Shown one piece after another: positions 55,518 through 64,000 of a stretch of DNA of 64,000 nucleotides. The position numbers were made by a program, and so were the translations under genes. Positions within the stretch are counted from its first letter, which is position 1. Each line of letters begins with the position of its first letter. The notes below the pieces were generated by a model. The model made no database searches. It had not been told where the DNA came from and saw only the letters and a program-made list of their open reading frames with translations. The DNA comes from Setoptus koraiensis (Eukaryota > Arthropoda), in the NCBI GenBank assembly GCA_048013815.1, contig CM106586.1, forward strand, positions 16,058,001 through 16,122,000, read 5' to 3'.

Positions 55518-58500
55518 TGAGTCGAATCAGTTATCAACAAATTATTAATTTAGACGAAGCAGAATCTAATCAAACGTCAAACAGGAGGAGACACAGAGCC
55601 CGCCGCAATACGCCATCATTTGTCTGTGGGTTTTGGCTTCATTTATTGCGCTCAGTCACTTGCTTTATATTATATGTACCAAACAAAATGGGCCAAATAT
55701 TTTCTAGAAGAAGGAGACAATTAAAATCGCGCATAATACACATTGGCGACAATGGTAAACATCATCATGATAAGAATTCTACCAAATTGACAGCAGTCTC
55801 CTCCACTATATCCACGTCCTCTTCAACATCATCCTCGTCCTCATCAACTTCAACAAGCCAACATCGGCAACTCAACTACTACAACAGCCGATGCAATCAT
55901 CATCATGGGGGCTCCTCATGTAGCAAAAATGATCGCTATCCCCCTAATATCATTCGCAATCAAAAATACAATATTATATCATTCTTACCAATAGTGTTGT
56001 TCAATCAATTTAAATTCTTCCTTAATTTGTACACATTATTAATGGCCTGTTCACAATTTATACCTGAACTATTGATTGGATATTTCTACACTTATTGGGC
56101 ACCATTAAGTTTCGTATTAGCTGTGTCAGTTATAAGAGAGGCTGTTGACGATTTGCTCCGATACAATCGTGACAAGGCAGTCAATTCTCAATTGTACCAG
56201 AAGCTCACCTCAAATGGACCAACTGTCATACCGAGCTCCAAAATTCAAGTTTCCGACCTTATTATGGTCGAAAAAGACCAACGTGTGCCTGCAGACATGA
56301 TACTTCTTAGGACAACAGAAAAGAATGGATCTTGTTTTGTTCGCACAGATCAGCTTGATGGTGAAACAGATTGGAAGCTTAGACTAGCCATATCAACAAC
56401 ACAACAGGTCGAGTCTTGTGACGAATTTTTCAATCTAGATGCCACAATCTATGCCGAGGAACCTCAAAGGGATATCCATAGCTTTACTGGAAAATTTGTT
56501 TCTGGCAAGACAAACTCTGAAGTTGCACTCTCCATTGAAAATGCACTTTGGGCCAACACGGTTATAGCTTCTGGCCAAGCTGTTGGAGTAGTTATCTATA
56601 CTGGTAGTGAAACAAGAAGTGTCATGAACAATCTCGAGGCTAGAAGCAAAGTGGGCTCATTGGATCTTGAAGTCAACGACATCACAAAGATATTGTTCGC
56701 AGCAGTCGTTGTGTTAGCCTTTGCTATGGTCTTCTTACAAGACTTTCACGGAGCATGGTATCGTTATTGGTTTAGATTTGTATTATTATTCTCATACATT
56801 ATCCCGATAAGCCTTAGAGTTAATTTAGAAATGAGTCGAGTTGTTTACTCATATATGATCCAACGTGATATGGAAATTCCCGGTACTGTAGTGAGGACCA
56901 CAACTATTCATGAAGATCTTGGTAGAGTCGCGTACGTCTTGACAGATAAGACAGGAACTCTTACACGTAACGAAATGGTATTCAAAAGAATACATTTTGG
57001 CAAAGTCTCATACACACCAGAGTATTTCGACGAGGTCGCCGCTATCCTCAGAACAGCATTCGCTCCCCCTTCATCCAAAGCAGGCACATCAAATAATGTT
57101 GGTCACAAAAGAGATGGGAGCACTGCCAGTGTAGCCAGTTTCATGGAAAGACGTCAGTTTCAACCGAGACATTTGCGAATTGACTCCTATGAAATCGATC
57201 GAGATACGATCTATAGACTACACTCTGCCGTCCTAGCTTTAGCCTTATGCCACAATGTCACTCCATCCTATGAAAATGAGTTTGACAACATTAGTAATTC
57301 ACAAAACGGCAACAATGAAAACGCCCCAGATGGTCAAGCAATCCCACTAAAACCAAGAGGAATGACTTATCAAGCCGCAAGTCCGGATGAAGTCGCTCTT
57401 GTTCAATGGACCGAACGAGTTGGCGTAGCTTTAATTGATCGCGACATAAGTCATATGAAACTAAGGAACCCTCACGGTCAGAATATCAAGTTTGACATCT
57501 TACAAGTGTTTCCTTTCTCATCCGAGACAAAAAGGATGGGTATCATCGTCAAGGATACACAAACAAATGATATTTTGTTCTTGTTGAAAGGTGCTGATGC
57601 TGTAATGTCTCATATAATTCAGTACAGTGATTGGCTGCAAGAGCAATGTGATAACATGGCTAGATCAGGATTGAGAACTCTTGTGGTTGCTCGTAAGGTT
57701 CTATCTCATGATCAATACAATGATTTTGAATCAAGATATACTCAAGCTAAACTCAACTTAACCAACAGACAAGCGAGAATGAGTGAAGTCATCGCAACTT
57801 TAGAAAAAGATATGGAACTTTTGTGTCTGACAGGCGTCGAAGATCGTTTGCAAGAAGGTGTTCCTACTACACTGAAGGGACTTCAAGATGCTGGTATTCG
57901 CATTTGGATGTTGACTGGAGATAAGATGGAAACTGCAATCAATGTGGCTAAGTCTTCGCAACTTGTGAAAAAGATGCAAGAAGTATATCAATTCAAACCC
58001 ATCAAGAATCGTGTCGAAGCTCATTTAGAACTCAATAACTTTCACCGTAAGAGCGACTGCCCTCTAATTATAGCCGGCGAGGATCTCGAACTATGTCTGA
58101 AGTTTTATCCATGTGAATTCATGGAACTTGCGTGCCAGTGCTCTGCTGTAGTGTGCTGCAGGTGTACGCCAACTCAAAAAGCTGAAGTTGTGAAGCTTAT
58201 TCAGAACAGATCAGGCAAAAGGACTTTGGCTATCGGAGACGGAGGTAACGATGTTTCTATGATACAAACAGCCGATGTTGGGGTAGGAATATGGGGCAAA
58301 GAAGGCCAGCAAGCATCTCTTGCAGCGGACTTTTCTATAATGCAGTTCAGCTATATCTACCGATTGATCCTATTGCACGGTCGTTATAGCTACAAACGGT
58401 CAGCAGCCTTAAGTCAGTTCATTATACACCGTGGTCTCATTATCTCAACAATGCAAGCTATCTTCTCATCAGTTTTCAATTTTGCATCAGTGTCATTGTA

Positions 58501-59023
58501 TCCGGGATTTTTGATGATTGGATACACAACAATCTACACGATGTTTCCTGTCTTTTCAATCGTTTTGGATAAGGATGTTTCACCTCTATGCGTGATGCGA
58601 TACCCTGAACTATACAAGTTGATGAAAGGAAGATCCTTGTCACTCAAAACATTTTTCATATGGGTATTGATAAGTATATATCAAGGCGGTGTTATCATGT
58701 ATGGAGCTATGCTACTATTCCACGACGAATTTATTCATGTTGTAGCAATCACCTATACAGCATTGATTCTGACTGAACTACTTATGCTAGCCTTGACAGT
58801 AAGAACATGGCATTGGATGATGGTAGTTGCTGAGCTTATTAGTTTATCTTCCTACCTCCTGACGTTGATCTTGTTTCCTCAATCCTTTGATGCCCAATTC
58901 ATACAAACGAAGGACTTCTTATGGAAGGTCACATTATTGACTATCGTTAGTTGTCTACCCTTATATGTTTTGAAATTCTTGCATCACAAAATAGCTCCAG
59001 CTTCACATTACAAGTTGACGTGA
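55517..59023 (+). CDS. ATP9: P4-type ATPase ATP9 (phospholipid flippase class)
   Basis: This protein has 1168 residues from the first ATG. ATP9A/B are P4-ATPases of endosome and trans-Golgi that act without a CDC50 subunit. Conserved ATP9 sequence begins near residue 142 ([12 protein letters not shown], then [13 protein letters not shown]). The dephosphorylation motif DGET is at 281-284, the phosphorylated Asp is 477 (DKTGT), and the hinge GDGGND is at 907-912. About ten transmembrane helices are present, ending [16 protein letters not shown] like human ATP9A. The first 140 residues are Arg/Ser/His-rich and not conserved. The ATG at 55517 overlaps the TRIAP1 stop, and Met58 (55688) is an alternative start. 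The gene is single-exon. An acidic/Ser insertion of about 40 residues follows the phosphorylation domain. Confidence 0.96.
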   Translation: MSRISYQQIINLDEAESNQTSNRRRHRARRNTPSFVCGFWLHLLRSVTCFILYVPNKMGQIFSRRRRQLKSRIIHIGDNGKHHHDKNSTKLTAVSSTISTSSSTSSSSSSTSTSQHRQLNYYNSRCNHHHGGSSCSKNDRYPPNIIRNQKYNIISFLPIVLFNQFKFFLNLYTLLMACSQFIPELLIGYFYTYWAPLSFVLAVSVIREAVDDLLRYNRDKAVNSQLYQKLTSNGPTVIPSSKIQVSDLIMVEKDQRVPADMILLRTTEKNGSCFVRTDQLDGETDWKLRLAISTTQQVESCDEFFNLDATIYAEEPQRDIHSFTGKFVSGKTNSEVALSIENALWANTVIASGQAVGVVIYTGSETRSVMNNLEARSKVGSLDLEVNDITKILFAAVVVLAFAMVFLQDFHGAWYRYWFRFVLLFSYIIPISLRVNLEMSRVVYSYMIQRDMEIPGTVVRTTTIHEDLGRVAYVLTDKTGTLTRNEMVFKRIHFGKVSYTPEYFDEVAAILRTAFAPPSSKAGTSNNVGHKRDGSTASVASFMERRQFQPRHLRIDSYEIDRDTIYRLHSAVLALALCHNVTPSYENEFDNISNSQNGNNENAPDGQAIPLKPRGMTYQAASPDEVALVQWTERVGVALIDRDISHMKLRNPHGQNIKFDILQVFPFSSETKRMGIIVKDTQTNDILFLLKGADAVMSHIIQYSDWLQEQCDNMARSGLRTLVVARKVLSHDQYNDFESRYTQAKLNLTNRQARMSEVIATLEKDMELLCLTGVEDRLQEGVPTTLKGLQDAGIRIWMLTGDKMETAINVAKSSQLVKKMQEVYQFKPIKNRVEAHLELNNFHRKSDCPLIIAGEDLELCLKFYPCEFMELACQCSAVVCCRCTPTQKAEVVKLIQNRSGKRTLAIGDGGNDVSMIQTADVGVGIWGKEGQQASLAADFSIMQFSYIYRLILLHGRYSYKRSAALSQFIIHRGLIISTMQAIFSSVFNFASVSLYPGFLMIGYTTIYTMFPVFSIVLDKDVSPLCVMRYPELYKLMKGRSLSLKTFFIWVLISIYQGGVIMYGAMLLFHDEFIHVVAITYTALILTELLMLALTVRTWHWMMVVAELISLSSYLLTLILFPQSFDAQFIQTKDFLWKVTLLTIVSCLPLYVLKFLHHKIAPASHYKLT

Positions 59024-59449
59024 ATTATAAGAATATGTGAGAATAAAAAAAAATCAAGTTAAGATGGCAAATTACATTCAAGATAGTTCTTATCATTCTT
59101 TAGAATGGCTGATTGCGTTTTATTGGTTGACGTACGAGGGCACACATGAAGCTCTAAGTTACAGTCTACAACGTAGTGTACCTGAATAAATATTATTTAG
59201 TTTCTCTATCGCCTCTCAGGCCACTGTTTTGCGAATTTCCATCGTTAGTCAGCATGTGAGTCCTCTAAACGCCTTCCTCGACCCCAATTGTGACTACTGG
59301 TTGATGAGGCGGTCCTGTTTACACCAGGTGCGGTGAATGGTACTGTTCTTGGTGGCTGAGGCCCAGCTGCTACATCATTATTATTATTATTGGGAAAGTA
59401 TGAGTGCGATATTTGTGCAGTTTCTACCAAAGTAATTCCTTGGTGATTC
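59024..59449. other. ATP9 3' region
   Basis: AATAAA occurs just after the ATP9 stop (near 59041) and again near 59186. A 41-codon frame (59064-59189) lies between them. No family is recognised. On the minus strand, importin-derived sequence begins at about 59450. Confidence 0.5.
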
Positions 59450-59580
59450 CTGGAAGGATTCATCATCATTCTGTTGCCTGCCGTTATAGTTGACACCAGC
59501 AGGCTTCTTTCCTGAGCGACTCCTTGTTTGAATTTAAAAGCATACCTAGATGTGGTATGGCGTTATAATCGACGATTATT

Positions 59581-59630
59581 TGTTTTTGATGACCATCTCC
59601 AGTTACAATGGGAGAAGATCATCAAAAACA
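59581..59630. repeat. Hairpin A in importin-alpha fragment
   Basis: Inverted repeat: arms 59581-59600 and 59611-59630, 20 bp with 2 mismatches, loop 10 nt. The 59581-59600 arm is the importin sense sequence (GDGHQKQ region) on the minus strand. Confidence 0.85.
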
Positions 59631-59723
59631 AGTCATCGGCGGCTTATACGACTTGTTGTGATTGCATTGTGATGCATTAGTAGGTCCACTAAGCGTCGAC
59701 AGATGCCAGCGTTGATGACGGCT

Positions 59724-59813
59724 TGTATCTTTTCATTGGGTCCATCGCATAGGTATGATAAAGCCTGGCATGTGTAGAACATACCTATGCGATGGCCCGA
59801 ATGAAAAGATACA
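59724..59813. repeat. Hairpin B in importin-alpha fragment
   Basis: Inverted repeat: arms 59724-59757 and 59780-59813, 34 bp with 2 mismatches, loop 22 nt. The geometry is like a microRNA precursor. The left arm is the [12 protein letters not shown] coding region on the minus strand. Confidence 0.9.
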
Positions 59814-59852
59814 GAGTACTTCAAAATCGTCGTGATTCAAGAAAAGCAGAAG

Positions 59853-59918
59853 GCATTTTGATCAAGTTAAAGATATCGCCAATACTGGTATGCGATATCT
59901 TTAATTCGATCAAAATGC
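59853..59918. repeat. Hairpin C in importin-alpha fragment
   Basis: Inverted repeat: arms 59853-59879 and 59892-59918, 27 bp with 2 mismatches, loop 12 nt. The left arm matches importin sense (DIFNLIKM) on the minus strand. Confidence 0.9.
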
Positions 59919-61297
59919 AGGTCGGTGATAAGTGATGAAGCAGTTGCCACTGATCTATTATCGTTGACTTGTGTTAACATTGTTTGTATGCTTTTTTGTA
60001 TGTAAATGATGACATGTATGTATAAAGTCTGACCTCATCTTGGTGTCATCTGGGATGTTTCGTTTCAATAATTAAAAATATATTTGTTTAATAAAAGTCC
60101 ATCTTTGACATCTTTGTGAGAAGACAAGTAAGGCAGGCACAATAGAAGAGTGAATTTTCAATAACGATTAATAACGATTTTTCAATCGACAATTGGTTCA
60201 ATTGTCGCCTCGAGGACCGTGGGCTCACAAAAGTTGTCAGAAGTTTGTGAGTGAGCCATCGTTTTCGTCTTGTAAATGTTAGCTGGTCGTCTGTGAGTTG
60301 AACAGAGCGACCTCTGGTGCTGGATGATGACACGGAAACAATTTTTCTCGGTTTGGCCAATAGGGCCTATTGGCAATAGGTATTGGTTGCACCACATGAT
60401 TGTGCATGTACCTTGTATCTTTCAAAATACTGTACCATGTACTAAACATGTAGCCTGATTGCTGGCACAGCGTACTCTAGTGGCAGAAAACAAACACTTT
60501 TGTGCAGCACAGCAGCAGCAGCAGAATGAGCGGCAGCAGTAGGGCAAACATGAAGCATAGAAGGGCCAACACAGTACAGGGTGTTGCAATCAAGTCTGCC
60601 GGCCATAGAGCACGGTGTGCCGCACACGAGCACAGAGCGTAGATTTGTGTTCGCGTGTGCCGTTGCCGTGTTGTTGGCCTGGTGAATGGTAAGCGGCACA
60701 TGACTAGTACAGTATGCACTGTGCGTTGTGTGTTGGAGCACGAACTGTGCCTTGGCTGTGATGCGTGTGCATTGGCGAAAATGCACCGTCTAGGGCAGCG
60801 CAACATAAACAGTAAGAAACGGGAGAATCGATCGAAGCACCTTGTAGCTTCTACAATAGAGCGCATATAGTGTGCACCAACCAAAAATAATTACTGGCTT
60901 ACCCAATAGTTGCAGATTCCACGCTATAACACCCTGCACTGCCAGCGCTAATATAGTAAACAGTATTTATATGTTAGTGTGTAGACGAAAACAATACTGT
61001 CTGTACGCCAGTCTGTCTGTAACTGATTGATATTACACCTGATATTATTACTATTATTATTACTACCGTCATCGTCATTATTATCCCCATCATTATTACT
61101 ATTATTATTACTATTGCTACCACCATCGCTACCACCATTGCTACCAATACATTGTCAACGCCATCATCACCACTATTATCCTGACTTATTATTATATATA
61201 TATAAATATTAACGCTACCATCGCCCGGATCGTAATAATATATTATCAGACATTGTAAGACCGCACCAGCACCGCTTCTACTACTACTACTTCAAAT
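59919..61297. promoter_or_regulatory. Upstream region of SSBP/Ssdp
   Basis: About 1.4 kb without a supported gene. It ends in AT-trinucleotide tracts (61030-61200) typical of 5'UTRs in this window. Open frames at 60088-60397 and 60442-60884 (minus) show no recognised family sequence. Confidence 0.45.
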
Positions 61298-62515
61298 ATG
61301 AAGGCAAAAAATCAAACTATTTCTAGCGATGTCGAGGCTAGAGACAAATTGATTATCTACGTATACGAATATTTGCTTCACAGTGGCTCTAGGAAAGCGG
61401 CACAACTATTCTTGGAAGAAATTAACTATGAGAAAAACATACAAGCCTCCGAATCGCCTGGCTTCCTTGTCAATTGGTGGTGCGTCTTCTGGGATCTATA
61501 TTGTGCGGCCCCAGACAAACGAACAAATCAAGCAGAACCCTCTCAGGAAGCCAGAATGTTTCATGAATTCACCTCACATACACACAGGACAGGCTTATCG
61601 CCACAACCATCACCACATAATCATCAAATGATGCACCAGCAACCACCACCACCGCCATCATCATACATGCGATATGGCGGACAACCGCAGCCACCGCCGC
61701 CACATTCCGGTCAAATGAGAGGAGGCCCCGGCCCCATTATTAGAAATATGCACGGCCCATTAGGGCCAGCCGGACCTCATCCACAAATGGATCAGTTTGG
61801 ACACGGACCGGGAGGCCCACCGCCGCCGCACGCCAGCGGACCCTCACTAGGGGGACCGCCGCCGCCTAACATGGACGGATTAGGTCGATCGGGACCCATG
61901 TGCCCCGGTGGCTCTCATAGAGGGCCCATAAATGCGCCCCGTGCTCAACACCCTAATGCTTATGCTCCTATGGGCCCGCAAAGAGGCGGACCAATGGGCG
62001 GAGGAGTTGGCGGTTGGCAAGGTAATTCGAATGTAAACTACAATGTCAATTCTCAATCACCTGCCGGGCAACCCATCTACGGACCTCCGCAACCAGTTAC
62101 AGGAGGCGGACCAGGAACGCCTGGCATAATGCCAAGCCCACAGGGTTCTGGTCCATATTCACCAGCAACAACTGCACCTGTCAGAGACACTACACCCAGT
62201 AGCCAAGATGGCGGACAAGGAATCTATATGATGAAAAATGTACCTAGTGGAAATCCCATGGGCCAACCTAATTTTGGTCCCATGAGCGGACCCAGCGGTA
62301 TGGGCTCGATGATGATGCCGGAAAACATGATGGAACCGGTGAAAAGTTCTCCAGCTTCGCCTAGACCTGATGATTATGCTATCCCTAGTTATGACCAAGA
62401 GAATGATCAACAGAGTGAATCCGCTGAGGTCTTAAAATTAAAACAGAATTTACAGGAGGAAGCCAAAAAGCTTACGTACGATAAAGAACAGACAAACGAG
62501 TACGACACGTACTGA
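61298..62515 (+). CDS. Ssdp: Single-stranded DNA-binding protein (Ssdp/SSBP), LDB1 partner
   Basis: This protein has 405 residues. SSBP/Ssdp binds and stabilises LDB1/Chip in LIM-homeodomain transcription complexes. The N-terminal LUFS/LisH region (about 12-72) is clear: [20 protein letters not shown], then [15 protein letters not shown] and [19 protein letters not shown], against the family [20 protein letters not shown]. The body is Pro/Gly/Met/Gln-rich, as in SSBP2-4, and includes [10 protein letters not shown]. The C-terminus (about 365-405, [20 protein letters not shown]) is a short charged coiled coil that differs from the usual family ending. The gene is single-exon. Confidence 0.95.
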   Translation: [405 protein letters not shown]

Positions 62516-62923
62516 CAAAACAATTAAACAAAAAAAAAGACGAAGCAAAATTAAATACGGCATCTTGAAAGTGCGAAAAATGTGATCATTTTGCGCACCG
62601 TTTAGACCGTTTTACTGTAGATGGATTCGATAAATTCTATTTATCAGGTGGCAAAATCAATAATAAGAAATATTCTCTATAATAATAAAAAAAAATGTAT
62701 ATCAATCTAGCTTAATGATCTCATCTCTTTTTTATTCGTTTGTCGGATGCTTGACATAGAACTGCCATATTGTTGACAACTTAGCCTTATTTAACACATT
62801 CACCTGATTAATTGTCCGTTGAGGTACTGTGAATTGGGTTTCAATTCAAGACAAAAGTATGCTGCACTAGCAGATAATGAATTCCCTCAGATTTAAACCG
62901 AACGCGACGTCGTGATCATCAAC
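62516..62923. other. Convergent gap SSBP / secreted orphan
   Basis: AT-rich, presumed 3'UTRs of both genes, with an AATAA-type run near 62685. No gene is seen. Confidence 0.5.
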
Positions 62924-63481
62924 TCATCTTCCATGATGTATGGTGTGATGGACTTTTGCCGCCATGTTGTGGACTGTTTTGTGGACAGTTTTGTGGATCA
63001 ACTTTCGTAACTTTTTCTTTTTCTTGTCCTTCTTTTTCATTGCTTTCTTGTTTGCCTTGGTTATGGCATCTAAGAATCTAGGCCTAGATTCGCCATAACT
63101 ACTCGAATTGAGGGGAAACTCTATCATGCTTCCGATGACACTGTTTTCTAGTTGGGTCGTGTTGTTCGAGTTGACTCGTTCAAGATCCATGACATTCCTC
63201 GTATGCCCGATTTCTTTTTGTTCTTTTGTCTCAAATTTCACCATTGGTAGTTGATCGACAGTTTGCGTTTTGTAGCCACTTTTTTGTTCACCGGTGTTGT
63301 TTTCCAAATGTTTGCTGTCGACCTCACCATGAGAGGCCCATCTCGCTAGCAACAATTTCTTTCCATCTGATACAGACTCCTCTTGATTGGTTGGCGAAAG
63401 AAGAGTACTGAGGTAAAGAGATGTGAGCATAAATCTCAGTAAAAATGTGCAATTTCGATGGGAGTTTTTTGGACCGAACAT
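62924..63481 (-). CDS. Secreted orphan with Lys/His-rich C-terminus
   Basis: This protein has 185 residues. It begins MFGPKNSHRNCTFLLRFMLT, with a hydrophobic stretch (about 13-30) that could be a signal peptide. The middle is acidic/Asn-rich with NNTT, NNT and NSS glycosylation sequons. The C-terminal 50 residues are strongly basic: KANKKAMKKKDKKKKKLRKL, then IHKTVHKTVHNMAAKVHHTI and a terminal HHGR. A terminal Gly-Arg after dibasic sites resembles the processing pattern of amidated peptides, though the C-terminus could instead be a plain basic tail. No family is recognised, so no function is given. The start was chosen for the signal-like segment; a longer upstream frame is possible. Confidence 0.6.
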   Translation of the reverse strand: MFGPKNSHRNCTFLLRFMLTSLYLSTLLSPTNQEESVSDGKKLLLARWASHGEVDSKHLENNTGEQKSGYKTQTVDQLPMVKFETKEQKEIGHTRNVMDLERVNSNNTTQLENSVIGSMIEFPLNSSSYGESRPRFLDAITKANKKAMKKKDKKKKKLRKLIHKTVHKTVHNMAAKVHHTIHHGR

Positions 63482-64000
63482 CTTTGTTGAGTGCTGATTT
63501 CATCAAGAAACAGTTTCCTCGTCTCATCCGGGAAGCTGAATCTCGCAGGAATAAGTTTATGCATTTTGGTTGTCAGTATCTGTAGATTTACATAGAGACA
63601 TAGATGTGAAATAGTATTTATAATAGTTATATAATATTGCCAACTTAAGCGGTCTACCGGTCTGTCATCGCGCGGGCTGCAACACTGAACACACATTCAC
63701 GTATCTACTAATTAGCGCTAATTACTAAAACAAACATTCGCTCAACTTTTTCATAAAAAGAGAACTCGCAACAACAAAAACAAAACTGTCAAGATTCATT
63801 CGAGGTGGGTTCTAAATCAAATCACATCGACCGAGCTTGATGGCTATGACACGAAATGCAACCAGCAATAATTACTGATAATATATTATTATTAACTCAT
63901 TCACAAAGTTCCGAGACTAGAGAATGTATTCATCTCACTTTAATATCAGGAAGATTCTTATTATTATTTGATTTTTATTGATATGAAGTTGTACCTTAAC
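63482..64000. other. Upstream of secreted orphan, window end
   Basis: AT-rich, no gene recognised. It probably holds the 5'UTR and promoter of the minus-strand secreted orphan. Confidence 0.4.

Larger units (their letters stand above)
59450..59918 (-). pseudogene. Importin-alpha pseudogene fragment with three hairpins
   Basis: Read on the minus strand, pieces of an importin-alpha ARM-repeat protein appear in order but in different frames. These are FNLIKMPSA and LNHDDFEVL, then [20 protein letters not shown] and [15 protein letters not shown], then [20 protein letters not shown], then [15 protein letters not shown] and TITAGNR. Frames are broken by stops and shifts, so it cannot be translated as a functional copy. 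Three short antisense copies of its own sequence are inserted, each immediately 5' of the matching sense segment in importin orientation, producing hairpins at 59581-59630, 59724-59813 and 59853-59918. No IBB domain or C-terminus is found. No intact importin-alpha gene lies in the window. Confidence 0.8.

Noticed and set aside
59245-59496. Minus-strand 83-codon frame starting in importin sequence
   Set aside because: Only the first residues are importin-like. The rest is low complexity and looks like decayed sequence.
59633-59824. Apparent 63-residue importin-like protein
   Set aside because: It is a frame fragment of the broken importin-alpha copy, with hairpin-derived residues at one end and a premature stop at the other.

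Overview
This is a eukaryotic nuclear window. It carries animal-type genes: an NK2 homeobox factor, a BMP ligand, PICK1, CSDE1/Unr, SSBP/Ssdp, UBE2D, EMC1, ATP9, mitochondrial GPD2, AHSA1-like, HSPE1, DYNLL, DYNLRB and TRIAP1. The protein variants are invertebrate-like and introns are few and short (about 100-660 bp, GT-AG). Genes lie close together, often divergent or convergent. There is much CAA/CAG-encoded polyglutamine, poly-Asn and (CA)n microsatellite. I read it as an arthropod, most likely a chelicerate such as an acariform mite. That placement is inference and not firm.

Layout. 1-24 kb is gene-dense: the 3' part of a receptor tyrosine phosphatase with degenerate catalytic motifs, a small secreted protein, CSDE1, PICK1 (-), roadblock dynein light chain (-), AHSA1-like (+, with heat-shock elements), a Glu/Pro/Ala repeat protein (-), a coiled-coil protein (+), UBE2D (-), HSPE1 (+), EMC1 (-), DYNLL (+), a BMP5-8-like ligand (-), a LysM membrane protein (+) and a small orphan (+). 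24-32 kb has no gene I can support. 32-37.5 kb holds GPD2 (+) and an NK2/vnd-like homeobox gene (-). 37.5-55.3 kb is largely non-coding and rich in microsatellites and minisatellites, with one polyglutamine coding exon (-) whose partner exons I cannot find. 55.3-64 kb holds TRIAP1 and ATP9 joined by a stop-start overlap, a decayed importin-alpha copy containing three near-perfect hairpins, SSBP/Ssdp, and a secreted Lys/His-rich orphan (-).

Splicing was worked out by hand for the secreted protein at 2872, CSDE1, PICK1, roadblock, EMC1 and NK2. In the last five, joining the exons restores conserved family sequence across each junction (for example CSDE1 RQPR|GPEPGKGF, EMC1 KFD(W)RQQYVG and NK2 KIW|FQNHRY).

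How genes relate. Two proteostasis genes here (AHSA1-like and HSPE1) carry heat-shock-element matches, strong for AHSA1-like and weak for HSPE1. Two dynein light chains (roadblock and LC8) sit about 9 kb apart. The large non-coding stretches flank the NK2 gene, as often seen around developmental regulators. The most unusual items are the UAAUG overlap between TRIAP1 and ATP9, the three same-polarity hairpins in the importin-alpha pseudogene, an ATP9 pseudogene fragment 32 kb from its intact relative, and an acidic repeat protein ending in an HMGN-like RRSxRLxxKP motif.
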